Assembly: GCA_025602905.1 (NCBI GenBank)
Contig: JAHLKI010000005.1
Coordinates: 186,001 to 250,000, forward strand
Direction: 5' to 3'
Source of the DNA: Phlyctochytrium arcticum
Lineage: Eukaryota > Chytridiomycota > Chytridiomycetes > Chytridiales > Chytridiaceae
Length of the DNA: 64,000 nucleotides
Below the pieces are notes generated by a model. That model was not told the origin of the DNA. It did not search any database and worked only from the letters and a program-made list of their open reading frames with translations. Positions within the stretch are counted from its first letter, which is position 1. Every line of letters starts with the position of its first letter. Of this stretch, positions 45,730 through 57,720 are shown piece after piece. Made by a program: the position numbers and the translations under genes.

Positions 45730-46096
45730 TCCATGAAGGTCGGCAGGTAGAATAGGAGCGTCTGACGACCGTCGGGTCCTAATAATTCATCTCGTCTTCT
45801 GGACGCGTTTCGCGTTTGAAGCGAAGGCGCGACGCTTCGGCAGTGGCGTCTCAGCTGCAACTTCCACTTGCGCTTTGACCTCTCAATAATGCAAGAGAAC
45901 ATGAAACATATTCAATTCGAAGAGGGCCGTACATATATGGGCAAAGACACCCTCACACTTCGTCGGCTTTCACCAAAACATCCAGCGCGTATATACCCTC
46001 AGAAGCAGGAAGACAGGACGTCCACCATACCAAATCTCCTTCACGGTAAAGCACATTATCGCTTCAACAGCTTGAACACGGCAGAAACTTGCGAGT

Positions 46097-47263
46097 ATGG
46101 CTAGGGCACTTTCTTTGCTAGCTTCTGTAGCTTGGACGGTACCCGCGTCAGCATCGCCCATAATCACCTCGGCAGCACCTGTTTCTTTGACGAATGGCGG
46201 TCATCGGTGGGAAGGAGAGCCGGTGCTACTGAATAGATCAATATTCCCTCGACAAAGTGGCGTTGACATTTCAGTGAATGGGATCCTTGGAATAGTATTC
46301 GGCTTGTTTGCATCATTGACCATAGTGGCTGTGGTTGCCGGATATCAATTCGCCAAATATCGCAACTCTAAAGACCATACGAAATGGGACAATCAAAAGA
46401 AGAGCATCCGAGAGTCATACGAATCATTACAATCACTGATTTCGAGCGCCACCAGCGGAGATATTCAAGTACCACCTGGCGTTCTGGAGCGCCGTGATTC
46501 TACTTCGCAAACCAAGAATATTTTGTTGGATCTGCCATTGAATTTGCAACCGTTTAATGATCGAATCGATGAGCCACTGAGTGCCCATACAGAGCAGCTA
46601 GAGATTGACGATCTCGCTGCTGTATCTCGCGTGGGAACATTTGATCGTACACGAACTGGAGAGCCTGCCGGAGAAGGAAAACCAAAGGTCAAATTGCTTA
46701 TGCGCTTTGCGGAGATGACCATGGCTCTGAAGAACTCGCTACCTGGTCAAAGTCCTACAGTCCCTTCCGGTGTTCAAAGCTACGCACGTATATCTGCACC
46801 TATACCCGAGCAAAAAATCAAACCCGCTCAATCAAACGCTACTGATCTCGCATCCCCTATGTGGGAAGTTGACAACCAAAGCGCCCTCCCGGACCGTCCA
46901 GATACTCCCGATCTGTCAAATGTCTCGGAAGAGTCGATTCTTCCAGCTCGACCCATACACAACTATGCTCCGGTGGTGCCATCAAGGCTGGCACCATATG
47001 CACCACAAACACGACTTCCAACCCCATCCGTAGCCGCCAAAATGCTTCCCCCCACACCGCCAAGTCGTGTAGGCACTCCCTCCCTAGTCCCATCCAACGC
47101 GCCATCCAACGCACCGTCCAATGCGCCATCCAACGCGACATCGTACAGTTCACGTGCTGCCCGGAGTGCCTTCATGAGCGTGAGCGCCCGAAGTGGACTA
47201 TCTAGTATGATTTCGAGTAGTGAGAATTTCTTCGTTTACCTACGTAGGAGATGGGGCGACTGA
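46097..47263 (+). CDS. Single-pass membrane protein, sensor-like topology, unknown function
   Basis: An intronless frame from the ATG at 46097 encodes 388 aa. A signal peptide (to about residue 20, cleaved near ASASP) is followed by a short extracellular stretch of about 40 residues. A strong transmembrane helix occupies about residues 62-84 (GIVFGLFASLTIVAVVAGYQF). A basic stop-transfer KYRNSKDHTKW comes next, then a 290-residue cytoplasmic tail rich in Ser and Pro. The tail includes four or five SNAP tetrapeptide repeats near residues 331-348. The layout resembles fungal cell-surface sensors or adaptors, but there is no WSC or other named domain, so function is unassigned. Confidence 0.75.
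   Translation: MARALSLLASVAWTVPASASPIITSAAPVSLTNGGHRWEGEPVLLNRSIFPRQSGVDISVNGILGIVFGLFASLTIVAVVAGYQFAKYRNSKDHTKWDNQKKSIRESYESLQSLISSATSGDIQVPPGVLERRDSTSQTKNILLDLPLNLQPFNDRIDEPLSAHTEQLEIDDLAAVSRVGTFDRTRTGEPAGEGKPKVKLLMRFAEMTMALKNSLPGQSPTVPSGVQSYARISAPIPEQKIKPAQSNATDLASPMWEVDNQSALPDRPDTPDLSNVSEESILPARPIHNYAPVVPSRLAPYAPQTRLPTPSVAAKMLPPTPPSRVGTPSLVPSNAPSNAPSNAPSNATSYSSRAARSAFMSVSARSGLSSMISSSENFFVYLRRRWGD
47090..47138 (+). repeat. Four 12-bp tandem repeats encoding Pro-Ser-Asn-Ala
   Basis: Units of the form CCATCCAACGCG follow each other with single-base differences inside the tail of the preceding gene. Confidence 0.9.
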
Positions 47264-47373
47264 GTCACAATGAAGGCTAGTGTTTTATATGTGTATTAGT
47301 TACAATATAGATTTTGGGCGAGAGCGCTGAAATTATGCTTTCTGTGACCTTGCTCACTTCATATACGCTTCCT

Positions 47374-49113
47374 TCATTTCAATGTCCCAATTCTTTCTAA
47401 AAAGCGCGTTCTTTGTTCTTCCATTGCGCGTTCAACGTCAGATGTCAGAGCAGTCAATATGTGAGAAATTGTCTCAGCAGCCAACTGCTTTATGCTATCG
47501 GGATTCAGCATCGCAAAAGGATTCTCAGCTGGAAGAACACTTTTAGGTACATGATGCTGAATGGAAGGCCAACCGACATACCAGCTTTGCGCTCTTCCTC
47601 TTTCAACTGTTCTTCTTCAATGCGTTTGCGTTCTTCTTCCGCCCGTTGCAAACGCTGCTGCTCCTCCCACTCTGCTAGAGGAATGGCCTCTCCTAATGGC
47701 GGCGGCCACGATCGCGGCTCCACTGCATCCTGATTTTCGGATAAGACCTCCTCACCACCCTGTCCATCAGAACTGACTGCCCCGGTCACCGGAGGATGTC
47801 CGGTCACTCCTGGGCCCGCCCCTCCACCTGCCGGCGGATGCGCTGCGTGTAAGCTGGTCCCACTGGGCTGGGGCTCATCTCGCAAAAGCGGGGAGCTGCC
47901 TACTTTTACATCCTTGACTGCTGTGGAGCTAGCAGTGAGTGGTACTTGTTCAGATCGCTGCGTGACAGATACACGCGCTGACTCTGTGGTAGAGGGCTGT
48001 ACGGTCAGTATGGCTGGAAGGCTCTCGATATGAAGATTAAGTTGGATATCCTCCTTCGGCTGTTCAGTCGTAAAAACGTATGTGTATAGACGGTAATGTT
48101 GAAAAAAGCTGTAAGAAATAATCAATTCCAATTTGCTAGGCTTTATGCCAGGTCCGAGCTCATACCTGGAAACAACATAATCCACTATCTTTACAACGGA
48201 CTCTGGACTAAACAGGTTCCACCCTGCGGTCGTGGATCCCTGAAAAATGGAAGTACCTAGACCGTCCATTTGAGGAGATGCGGGAGTTTGTGCTGACGAA
48301 GTCGTCGCATGGGACGTGGTTGTAATAGATGTGTCCGTGTGAGCAAGGAGAGTATCGCGAAAATGTAAAGTTGCATTTTCGATGGACAAGGACTTTTCTA
48401 CGGTTGTGTTAGTCCAACCTCAGAATAGCAACTGGTAATCAGAAACCTATAGATTGTTCAAAGGTACTCTTCATGATTGCACAGAAGGCTGCAGTTTCCG
48501 GGTCGCTGAATTCTGCCTCACATGCGAATCTGGACCAAAACTGTGTGAGTACCCCTTCACTGCATTCTGTCGTTTGGGAGTGCCTACAAGTAGTTTCCTA
48601 GTGTGAACTTGACGGCTATTGCATGCAAGAGATCTTCTTTGTACGTGGAGCTCATCCCCAGAACTTTGGCAATTTTACTACGCGTTCGGATTATGATGAA
48701 TAAACGATCCGATCCAGAGATTAGTAGTGATTTCCGTACTTTATAATCGCCTCTACATCGGGATTTGAACGGAGCTCGGCCAAGTCGTCCATGGTAAATA
48801 ATGCCCACGTCAAAGGAGCATCTGTAGGTGTAGTATCCTAGAAAAGATGATACTCTTCAAAAAACGGTCGGTACTCGACCAATTCAACATTTCCGACCTC
48901 TTTCTTGGAGTCATCACCCAAACCGGAACCCAATACTCCACCACTGCCTGGTGTTCCAGCTTTTTTGGATGCCTTGTCGCCTTTTCCTGCACTTTTGGCG
49001 CGTCCTGGAGTGTTGCTACTTCCAGGTCGAGTCCCTATTCGGCCACTTGCCCCCGCTGATGTGGGTGGTGTCCGACCAGAATTCGGCTTCTGAGAGAGCT
49101 CCGCAGTAGACAT
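47374..49113 (-). CDS. Ciliary protein, CABCOCO1/CFAP119-like
   Basis: The ATG at 49113 starts MSTAELSQKPNSG, followed by a Gly/Ser/Lys low-complexity leader. A helical domain then reads WALFTMDDLAELRSNPDVE and KEDLLHAIAVKFTLGNYLF, and continues as EAEFSDPETAAFCAIMKSTFE. This is the pattern I recall for CCDC189/CFAP119 and CABCOCO1 (C10orf107). A later SYSFFQHYRLYTYVF block matches CABCOCO1 best. A Pro/Gly-rich linker and a charged coiled coil (EEQQRLQRAEEERKRIEEE) close the protein, which ends at 47374 via a last exon carrying IKQLAAETISHIL. At least four introns occur. Such proteins are axonemal and support a flagellated organism. The exact subfamily is uncertain. Confidence 0.6.
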
Positions 49114-49556
49114 GGTGGGGCAAAAAAGCGTAGCCTGTAGACGTTGACAGTAAACGTAAATCGTACCACTGAGCCGCTATTTTAGCTTACGTGGCAACTT
49201 TCGCTTAAGCTTAAAAGGCTATTTATGTTTAAACCTCATAGCTTTAACTATCAACAACACTGATAAGATGTGATATCAAGGGGTCAATCATAAGCTTGGT
49301 AGATATTCAACGCTTCCTTATACCTTTCGCAAGATTCAAGCATCAGACGGAGGATAGGATTCGGGAAAAAGCTCGACGCGTCACGCGTCATCTAGCTCAA
49401 CACGAGTCTGAATCCTACCCAAGTCCCGACGAACCGGGATCGGTACAGTTCATTATGTTTTGCTTTGGTAGATAAAGTTATTATGCGGAATCTGCTCCAA
49501 TACAAGGGAAGGAAAGCAGATGCAGTTTCGTTCATGTTCGAGGACCAGGTTCAATA
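49114..49556. promoter_or_regulatory. Shared divergent promoter of the CABCOCO1-like and unknown coiled-coil genes
   Basis: 443 bp between divergent starts. It contains a double MluI-type element and a perfect 8-bp inverted repeat (TAGGATTC at 49355, GAATCCTA at 49410) enclosing it. Confidence 0.55.
49375..49389. promoter_or_regulatory. Paired ACGCGT (MCB-like) palindrome
   Basis: GACGCGTCACGCGTC contains two ACGCGT hexamers (49376 and 49383) and is itself a 7-bp inverted repeat around one central base. ACGCGT is the known target of the fungal MBF cell-cycle factor. Function here is inferred. Confidence 0.5.
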
Positions 49557-52500
49557 ATGGGAACCCAGGCAAAATGGGAAGTATATGACCACGAAGAGGA
49601 TACGATCGTCAAAAAGGTGGTTACGGGAAAAATGGGACGCAACATCTCTGGACAACGATTTCCCGCAATCACCGGGAACAAAATGAATGATGCGTGTTGT
49701 GTGGGAGAATCCCATCTGAGGAATGCTTTGTGATTAGGTAATGTGGCTTGTCCAACCCCGCCGTGACATCTCGTGAATAATTAACACAATTTGACAGATC
49801 TGCGAGACCAAGAACCCATCGCTGCGCAACTTGTATATTCGATGGCCGAAGGATATCACACCTCCTTCTATGAGGAGCCTGGGCGTCATGCCGCAGGGCT
49901 AGCGCCGAGCGGCACGAATCCTGGTGGTGCACTTGGTGTGGGCAGTCGAAGGATGAGCTTAGCTCATGTCATGACCCAGAGACGGAGAATGAGTTCCATG
50001 TCCGGCACGATAGATCCTGCCGCCATAGCTGCGGCCCTGAAGGCCCATCGCGAGACTTCAATGGAAAAGAAAATTCAGGATGAGTCCACGGAGAGTCTGC
50101 CAATTGATGATGGTCAAGGTAGGCTATTCAGACACGTTTGGCGACCAATCAGTAAACTTATCTTTACATTTGATCAGCTACCCGACGACCAGGACGCTAC
50201 GATGCCTTGACGGTTTTGAGAACAGTCCAGGCTACAGAAACGCGTAATCGACGAACCTCTGACATGTCAGAGGGAATGGGGGGCAGTAAAGCTTGGGATT
50301 CACGCTCAAATAGTGTTTTCCGTCATTCTGTGCATGCCCCAGCAGGGGATAGCGGGTTTCGGGGGACTTTTCCTCCACCCTCCATCGTCGCCGATGGCAG
50401 TACATCATCCCGTCGTCAAACCACCTCCTTGTGGGGAGGGGACGAAGCACGGGAATTGGACAAATTCAAACAAAGTCAACAAAATCACTTGACCCTCGAC
50501 TCGTCCATCGACGATATAAAGAATTACGGTCGGACAGTGATGCACCCTGGGAAAGTACTCAATGTTCTGCCCGACGAATATGACCACGATGTATACACGG
50601 AATTTGACGAGTTATGCAATGAAATGCTGTCGGTTATGGGTGACTTTGAATCAGCACTGGAAGAAATGACCATTTGGAAAGATGACTTCCTCCGCCAAAC
50701 AGTTCCCTCCAATATCAAACTGCAACTCACCCTGCTTTTCGCGCGCTTATTTAGAAGGTGGGTCTGTCAGAACGGAATATTCTCATATCATTCTCACAGT
50801 GAAACGTCAGTAAGTCTGATCTCCACGAGCCCGTGTTCGAATTGATCAAACAAGTTCGGATCTATTCACGGCCGTGGCTGGACAAGCGCTACGCGCTAGT
50901 GGAGCTTGAGAAGGATTATCAAAGGTACGACCCAACTAGGCTGGTATGATGTTATCATCATTTTAATATGTTCTCAGACAGTGTCATCTGATAGATGTCG
51001 CTATCCGCAAAATGGAGCAAATGCAGTTACAAGTAGCCCGTGTCCGCACAGAAAAGCGGGTTGCGTTGTGGGAGCGTGTGACCAAGCGCTTGATGGTATA
51101 GCAAAGGAGTGTTTCGCTTAATATCAAGTGTTGACTAATGAATGTTACAGGATATGTTTCCCGACGTCGGTGGCCAATTCGAGGATACCGAATTCGATGG
51201 GTCAGGCGATTGTATTACGGCTAACTCACACATAAACTAATGCTTAGTTGGAAACAGTGAACCTGGGAAGCCAAAGACCGCCGAGACGACAGATTCACGC
51301 TTGTCTTTCATGCAAGGCAATGAAGGGGATAGCAGCACACGGTCGGGTACGGGGGAGAATAGTTCTCAAGTTCTTCACAGACGGCGCCCAACCAGGCTAT
51401 CATCCCGCGGATACTCTGCCGGCCACTTGAAATGTGAGCGCTGACATGACAGATGTCGCCACAGTTTTTATTGTTCTGATTAATCTGATCGAACGAGATT
51501 TAGCTCACCTACTTGAGTATGTAACGGAGCAAGATCCAACTTGGCGGCGAAAAGCGAAATCACTTGTTCAGCGCTTCCAGGTTTTGTTGGACCGACATCA
51601 TCCAAATCTCGTCAATGCGCTCGGTCAGTTGCATCGGCAGCCTCATCGCCGGGCTCCTCAGGCCATATATCTCTCGATGCAAACCGGCAACATCATTCCT
51701 CGAACAAAGCGCGCGCTAGAAGGGTTGCGTCGTTCTTGGTCAATGGTCGACCTAGCAAGAGCAGCCGAGGAAGAAAAGGGTGGGGTTGCGGCCGGCAGAA
51801 ACCACATTTCGGGTGCCACTTCAGGTCAGCTTCGACGGTCGAACAGTTTTGCAGCCATACACCACTTTGGGTGGAACGCGCGACTCCGTAGACCGGTACC
51901 TCATGTTCCTTTCGGCCAACGGGCTCCTCGTGGAAAACGCCGGGAACGGTCAGAACATAGGCGAAGAAGGGAAAGTCGAGATCACCCGCAGGGGAAAACT
52001 GTCAACCACGAATCCCACTCGCAGCCGCTTTCCGGAGCTGAGGGAGTGGGTCGTCATGGATCCATATGGGGAGACAGCGATGACTCTTCGACTACAGACG
52101 AGTCTGACTTTGGCGAGCTGGGTGTATGTCTACTCATAACATTTGCCTCATGAGAGAGCTTACCAGTTTTTTAGTACATGGAAGACATTGATGAAGAGGG
52201 CATGCAAGAACTGATTAACAATTTCATTGATCAACATCCAATGGAGTCATCGGAAGCCGGGTATGTATTTAATGTGCCTATACCTGAGTTTTTTGCTTAA
52301 TTTTAGAGGTTACCAGAAAGCTTGCTGGTCAAGCCATCATTTCGATGGATAGCAATGAGAAAGGAACCTACTCCCTTCAGGAGGTTATGGAACTCACTCT
52401 ACTTCACGCGCAGCAGATGCATCTACTGCAATCGGAATATGAGTGCGTACTTTGCTTTGCACTACAGATAATTCTCATTCTCACATTTGGCCAGGGAGCG

Positions 52501-53710
52501 AATCAACCATTTGCAAACTCATATCGCCGATAGTGAGGCCGCGCATGACGAAATATGCTCGGAATACGAGCGGCGAATAGAGACACTTCAAGAACGAACC
52601 AAGCGAATCGCTCAAGAATATGTCAAACAAGTAAACAGTGTGCCTTCGAAGCCATCTACCGCCCAGGACTTGAATGCCTCCTTGGAGCTGGACCTGTTGT
52701 CATCACGTAATTCTGGACGATTGGGTACTGGAAGTTCCAGAAGTAGGAAAAGCTCCCGAAAAAGAAGCAGACAGACGTGGCGGGATCGCACCGTCAAACC
52801 ACGTTCTCCTATTCATCTGTCACAGAAGCGTACCCTGCCGGTATGGATATTTGCTTTAATGACCTTGATTAGCTTTGGTTTTGAGCTGCTGACTTTCTAG
52901 CCATGGCGCCGACCTATTTACACGAGTCCGCCCTTTGTTATGTCGGTAAGTACTCAAGGGAGGTTTCGTATCGGAAATGTGCCAACACTGTTTCTAAGTT
53001 CATGGAGCGTCTACGCTGGTTCACCGACTACAAGCTACAAAAGCGCACCCATATTCAAGAGAAATTTCAGAAGATGGAAATGGAAGCGAACGAAGCACGG
53101 CTGGCTCAACGGCATCTGTTGCATCCTGCTGCTGCTGCTGCTGCGGATTCAGGCACTGGTCGCGAAGGGCTTCAGCAACTTGGGTCAGGGCCGTCCACCG
53201 GAGTCGATTCAGCACACCTGCCGGCAGAGTTTATGCCAATGCCTGGAGACGTGATGCCACCAAAACGGAGAGATATCTGGGCCGAGCATGGTTCGTTGAT
53301 AATCTTCGACAGCATAAATATTGTATTAATTTCTTGCTTTTAGGTATTAATATGCCGTGGGGTGGTAGATTTACTGTACAGCGCAGTCATGGAGCGGTAA
53401 GCTTGGGATCTCGCGAAAGGCGGACGCGTTAGATTGTACTAATGGCAAATTCTAGAGCATGAACATACTAAATTTGTTTGATGTTGCCATGCGCATACAA
53501 CCACAACCGCGTACAGCTAGAGCGGAGCGGACCGCTGCAGTAGCCCTGCCTACCGAGGCGCGTTTATCCAAAACACAGAATGTAACCGTGTCTGAGGGCG
53601 CTTCAAGTTTACAAAGTCCGGCTCCTTCTCCACCGTATCATGAAATTCCTCGAGCCACACCCTTGGTGTTCGACTCACCCCCTCCACCCGACGATTACGA
53701 AGATTTTTAG
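49557..53710 (+). CDS. Large coiled-coil protein of unknown function, candidate flagellar component
   Basis: The ATG at 49557 begins MGTQAKWEVYDHEED, and the last exon ends PPPDDYEDF at 53710. About ten exons are visible. Recognisable stretches are a disordered Ser/Arg-rich region (49.9-50.4 kb) and a helical block with FDELCNEMLSVMGDFE and FLRQTVPSNIKLQLTLLFAR. A following YSRPWLDKRYALVELEKDY leads to a coiled coil (KMEQMQLQVARVRTEKR). Then come a second helical part (INLIERDLAHLLEYV), a coiled coil near 52.5 kb (EYERRIETLQERTKR), and a final domain with YLHESALCYVGKYSREVSYR. I do not recognise the family. Exon ends near 49.7 and 51.4 kb are uncertain and it could be two genes. Its neighbours on both sides are axonemal. 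Confidence 0.6.
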
Positions 53711-53806
53711 TCGCCCATCCACATTCACATGTATATATACAAATCTCACACCTTTAAATAATAGTAGTCTGAAAGAAACATACAAACAAAATGCCGAGCA
53801 TCATCG

Positions 53807-56800
53807 CTATTTCTTCTTTTTCTTCACATCCTTAGCTCCCTTCTTACCCTTGTCGCCTTCGTCATCAGCTGGCGTGGCGAGCATAGCAGTGCGTTTGCGG
53901 ACCAGAGGAACTTTCTCGAAAAAGTCCTGTATTCATAATTTCAGTGTTTGCCTTTTGTAACGTAGCTGCTTATCGTGAACTGACCCAGAAAGGCTTGTCA
54001 TCATTTTTGTCGAATGGTGCCATGTTCAATATTTGTTCGACTAGCTCATTTGTTGCAAGAGGGCGAGAACGAAGCTGAGGTGAAGATGAGAAAAGTATCC
54101 GCTCAATTATTCACATCTCAAGCGATTCTCAGCGATGAATTTTTCGTACCAATTTCAATCTTCGATCGGTCAGAGAGCGTTCGCAAGCCAAAGCAATCTG
54201 GCCAGCAGACAGACCATCACTCATCCTTGTTAGTAGACTGACGTCGAGGTCTCGGATGGTGATCGGAACTCGCTGGTTGATGAAATAGTTCCATAATGCG
54301 TAGCGCGATGCGTAATCAGGACGAGGAACGGGCAAGTGCTTTCCAAAAACTGGCAACATTGCTTTTGGGTCACCATCCCATGGCTTATTGCTGGTTCCGA
54401 TAACCATGACTCGATCCACTGCTTTCAGGCCTTTCATTGCTTTCAACAAATCTTTCTTGATTCGCTTTGGATCAGACGTGTCATCTTTTGGAACCTTTTT
54501 GGCAAAAATCATCTCCACGTTATCGATATGGATGATGGCCGGTGGATGAGCCCTCGCAACCTTGAATACCATGTGGATCATGCGGGCAACGTTGGCTTTA
54601 CCAGCATATTGACCAGCGGTGTTTCGGGGAGTGATATTGAAAAGAAACGCGTTTAACTCGGAGGCCACGGCATTTACCAACATGGTCTTCCCAGATCCTG
54701 ATGCGCCCGTTATTCAGAAGACAATTAGTGGCTGAGCAATATGGCTTACCAACCTTTTGGACCAAATAACAAGACATTTGTGATACTGGGTATAGGCAGT
54801 GGCTCTGATACACCTAATGGCAATATACAGTACTCGGTAACCGCCTTGTAAAAAGTAGAATGAGCTTGGTAGAACATAGCCACTTTTAAACTGGGCATAC
54901 CCGTTGCAGCTCTCCAAGAGTTGGCTTGATCATGGGCTCTTTGCTTGCGCTTGGTGATAAAAAGTCAAACTCGCCTCTGAAGTCTTTCATAGATCGAATA
55001 GGGTACTGGCGAAAAGGGTCAATCAGGGATTATTCGCAGATCTCTACGCTTATAAGTACCTTCTGCAAGATACCAGTCTGGATCAGTTCTTCGACCAATG
55101 ACTCCATTGTTCGATTTGCCGTCAAGTCCTTCTCCTTTTTACCCTTCTTGCCCTTGCCCTTGCCACCTTTTTTCCCACCCTTTTTGCCTTTCTTACCTGT
55201 ACCCATACAGCATGAGTGAGAGCATCAAAAGAAGCTATGAGAATTGCCACATACCCCCTTTCTTGCCGCCCTTCTTGCCCTTTTTACCCTTTCCAGCCTT
55301 CTCCCTGTCAACGGCCATTTTCAAGTTTTTGAGTTCATCCTTGAGAATTTCCATGACTTGAGTCTTGATCTGCACATGCGGAATCAGCATTTTGTATACG
55401 GAATTATAAAATTAGACCAACCTCTGACTCCACTTCCCGTCGCTTTTCATTTTTGACTATTTCCTGGTCGTGCTTCTGGGCAAAGTTCTCTGCTTCGTCC
55501 TTCTTGGCCCACTTCTCTTGAAACGCAGCGCGTCTGGACAACTTTTGTTAGTAGTCCGAGTAAAAATGATATTATTGCGCACGTACTCTGTGCCCATGTT
55601 TGTCAGGAAAACGGAATTGTCGAATTTGAACTTATCAGGATCTTCTTCCTCCTACGTCCAGACTTATCAGGTTAAAATGTACGAGTATATACCATAATCG
55701 TCTATACCTCTTGCTTTCCTTTCTTAGCGTCCTTTTTCGGATCCTTCTTTCCATCTTTCCCGCCTTTCGCTGATTTCGCCTCCTTCCCTTTCTTGCCACC
55801 CTTTCCCCCTTTCCCGGAACTAGCGGTAGATGGCTTACTTTCGTCTCCTTTGGCCCCATCCTCACCAGTTCCCGCCGCTGTCTGCCCATCGGCATTGATG
55901 TCAAATTTGAATCCGTGCTCTTGCCACAGTTTATCAGAAGGAAAATCGGGAAATTTGTTGTTGATGCGCTTGTACTCCATGTACCATTGACGAAAACTAT
56001 CCTGAAGAGCCTCTCGCATGTCAGGCCCCTCAACTTTCATTATTCTGGCATAAAAAGAGTTGAGAATGATGTGCCGTTTGGTAAGAATCGGCAGTATCAT
56101 ACTTTTCGCGGGTGTTGATAAGTGCTTGCTGGTATTCTTCTTCGTGCTGCTGCTGTACCAGCTTTCGACGATGAGAGTTGTTCTGAGCTTTAATTATCGG
56201 ATTGCTGCGAGCATCTTTAGGGGTTACGGCCATTCCTGCGCAGCAGCCTGTCAGCCGTCCATATAGCGAATTTCCCCAGGCTTTTGCCTTACCAAGAAAC
56301 ATCATCTCTTCGTATAACATCTTTTTGAAGTACTGACGAGCTTTGTGACCTTTGTATCTATAAGGAAGTGAGAAGTTTTAGGGACGTGTCTTCCATCCAG
56401 TTGTTGTTACATGGCCGACTCAATATTTACACTTTCTGAATTCGTATCGCGGCAGTGTTTACTTCCATCTCTTCCTCATGCTGATCCAATTCCTTCTCTC
56501 GTTGCGCTTGGAGTCTGTGGCAGGGTTAGCGGTCATTAAGACGTTCTGGGGGATACGTCCTACTTGATGTCGCGCATATATTTAGCTCGCAGGCGTCCCT
56601 GTCTCCCACGCTCGTTGATTTGAATGATTCGAATTGCTTCGGATATTTTGAGTGGTGGAAATGGAGGAACTTGCTCGCCGAATCCTAGTTCTTTTGCATT
56701 GAGACTGTCCTATAACAACATTGTCAATATCGGGATCAAGGAATACCACGATGGAACTGCGCAAAATTACCAGCAGTGCTCGATGCTGCTCAATTTCTTT

Positions 56801-57305
56801 CGCACGTTCCTCAACAAAGTAATGAGGCACAGGTATGCGGAGGTTATCAGGTGTGAGTTTCAAGTCTTGCATAAATTCGCCAAAATTGTAAAAATCCGTA
56901 AGTTCCAGCTCGACCATTTTCTAGGTATTTGCTGCGTTAGATGTGTTGCTTCAACTATTTAGAGAAAAAAGGTGCATACGAACATGCTTAAGTTCTAATA
57001 TTCGTCCCATCGTTGCAACTACTACATCCTTCATCAAGCGTCGTTTTTGGGGATGTACGAGTTGGTCATATGAAGACTATAAGATTTTAGTCGTGTAAAT
57101 ATGTAAAAGTTGAAAAAGACAAGAACCGTACCTCCAGCTTGCGAAAGATTTGCACATACTTAATGTACAAAATAGCTAAGTGCTGAAACGAACTTTCCCG
57201 GTCTTTGGGTGCCAATGTAACATCTTTCGGAGACTCATATTCGAGTTGATCCGCCAGCTCTTTGTTACCATCCGCCCAATATTGATTGTATGTTCGGTTG
57301 GACAT
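53807..57305 (-). CDS. DRC11: Dynein regulatory complex subunit 11 (IQ and AAA domain protein, IQCA1)
   Basis: The ATG at 57305 starts MSNRTYNQYW, typical of DRC11. An N-terminal helical part (FYNFGEFMQDLKLTPDNLRI) comes first, followed by an IQ motif (AAIRIQKYKGHKARQYF, about 56.4 kb). Two Lys/Gly-rich low-complexity blocks lie near 55.75 and 55.2 kb. A C-terminal AAA ATPase domain has Walker A GASGSGKT, split from FGPK by an intron near 54.72 kb. Its Walker B-like IIHIDNVE has Asn where most AAA proteins have Glu, and the arginine-rich end reads SAGQIALACERSL. The protein ends in a Lys run at 53807. DRC11 belongs to the nexin-dynein regulatory complex that controls ciliary bending. About twelve introns are present. 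Confidence 0.9.
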
Positions 57306-57720
57306 GATTATTTCGGAATGTTACGGATAGGCAAATTTGACAAACCAAAGCCTTGTGAATGTTGGCTTACATAAAATTATTGACTGTACTTTTAGCGCGA
57401 TGATGATGATTTTGCTTGATTTTACTAGTTTGCCACTACGCAACTATAATTTTAATCAAATGTCCCACTTTTTACGAAATTTGTTGATGGATTTGGAGAA
57501 TTTTTTTCTGAATTGTTTTGGCAACGGTCTTACCAATAACGTAGAACATGATATCAGGCTCCAATGTCAAGTCAAAATCTGTTGATTCTAGATTTAGGAC
57601 ACGTGATGCTGTATAATTTGGATTTGAATGGACTGGGCTGGGATCGATGTTGATTTCTGAAGATCACTGTGTTCCCCAACAATAACTTTGCTAGGAGCAT
57701 ATTGAGAACGAATACTTATC
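57306..57720. promoter_or_regulatory. Divergent intergenic region between DRC11 and PDCD5
   Basis: 415 bp, AT-rich, between divergent starts. No element recognised. Confidence 0.4.

Larger units (their letters stand above)
44911..46096. other. Divergent intergenic region with spaced repeats
   Basis: 1.2 kb between divergent starts. An open frame at 44993-45379 has no protein character and starts at GTG, so I do not call it a gene. The right part carries the repeat set described separately. Confidence 0.55.

Noticed and set aside
48765..48785. tRNA B-box-like GTTCAAATCCC on the minus strand
   Set aside because: It lies inside the CABCOCO1-like coding exon and no cloverleaf arms surround it.
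49185..49205. GTGGCAAC as a possible RFX X-box in the ciliary divergent promoter
   Set aside because: Only one half-site fits; the second half needed at a 0-3 nt spacing is absent.
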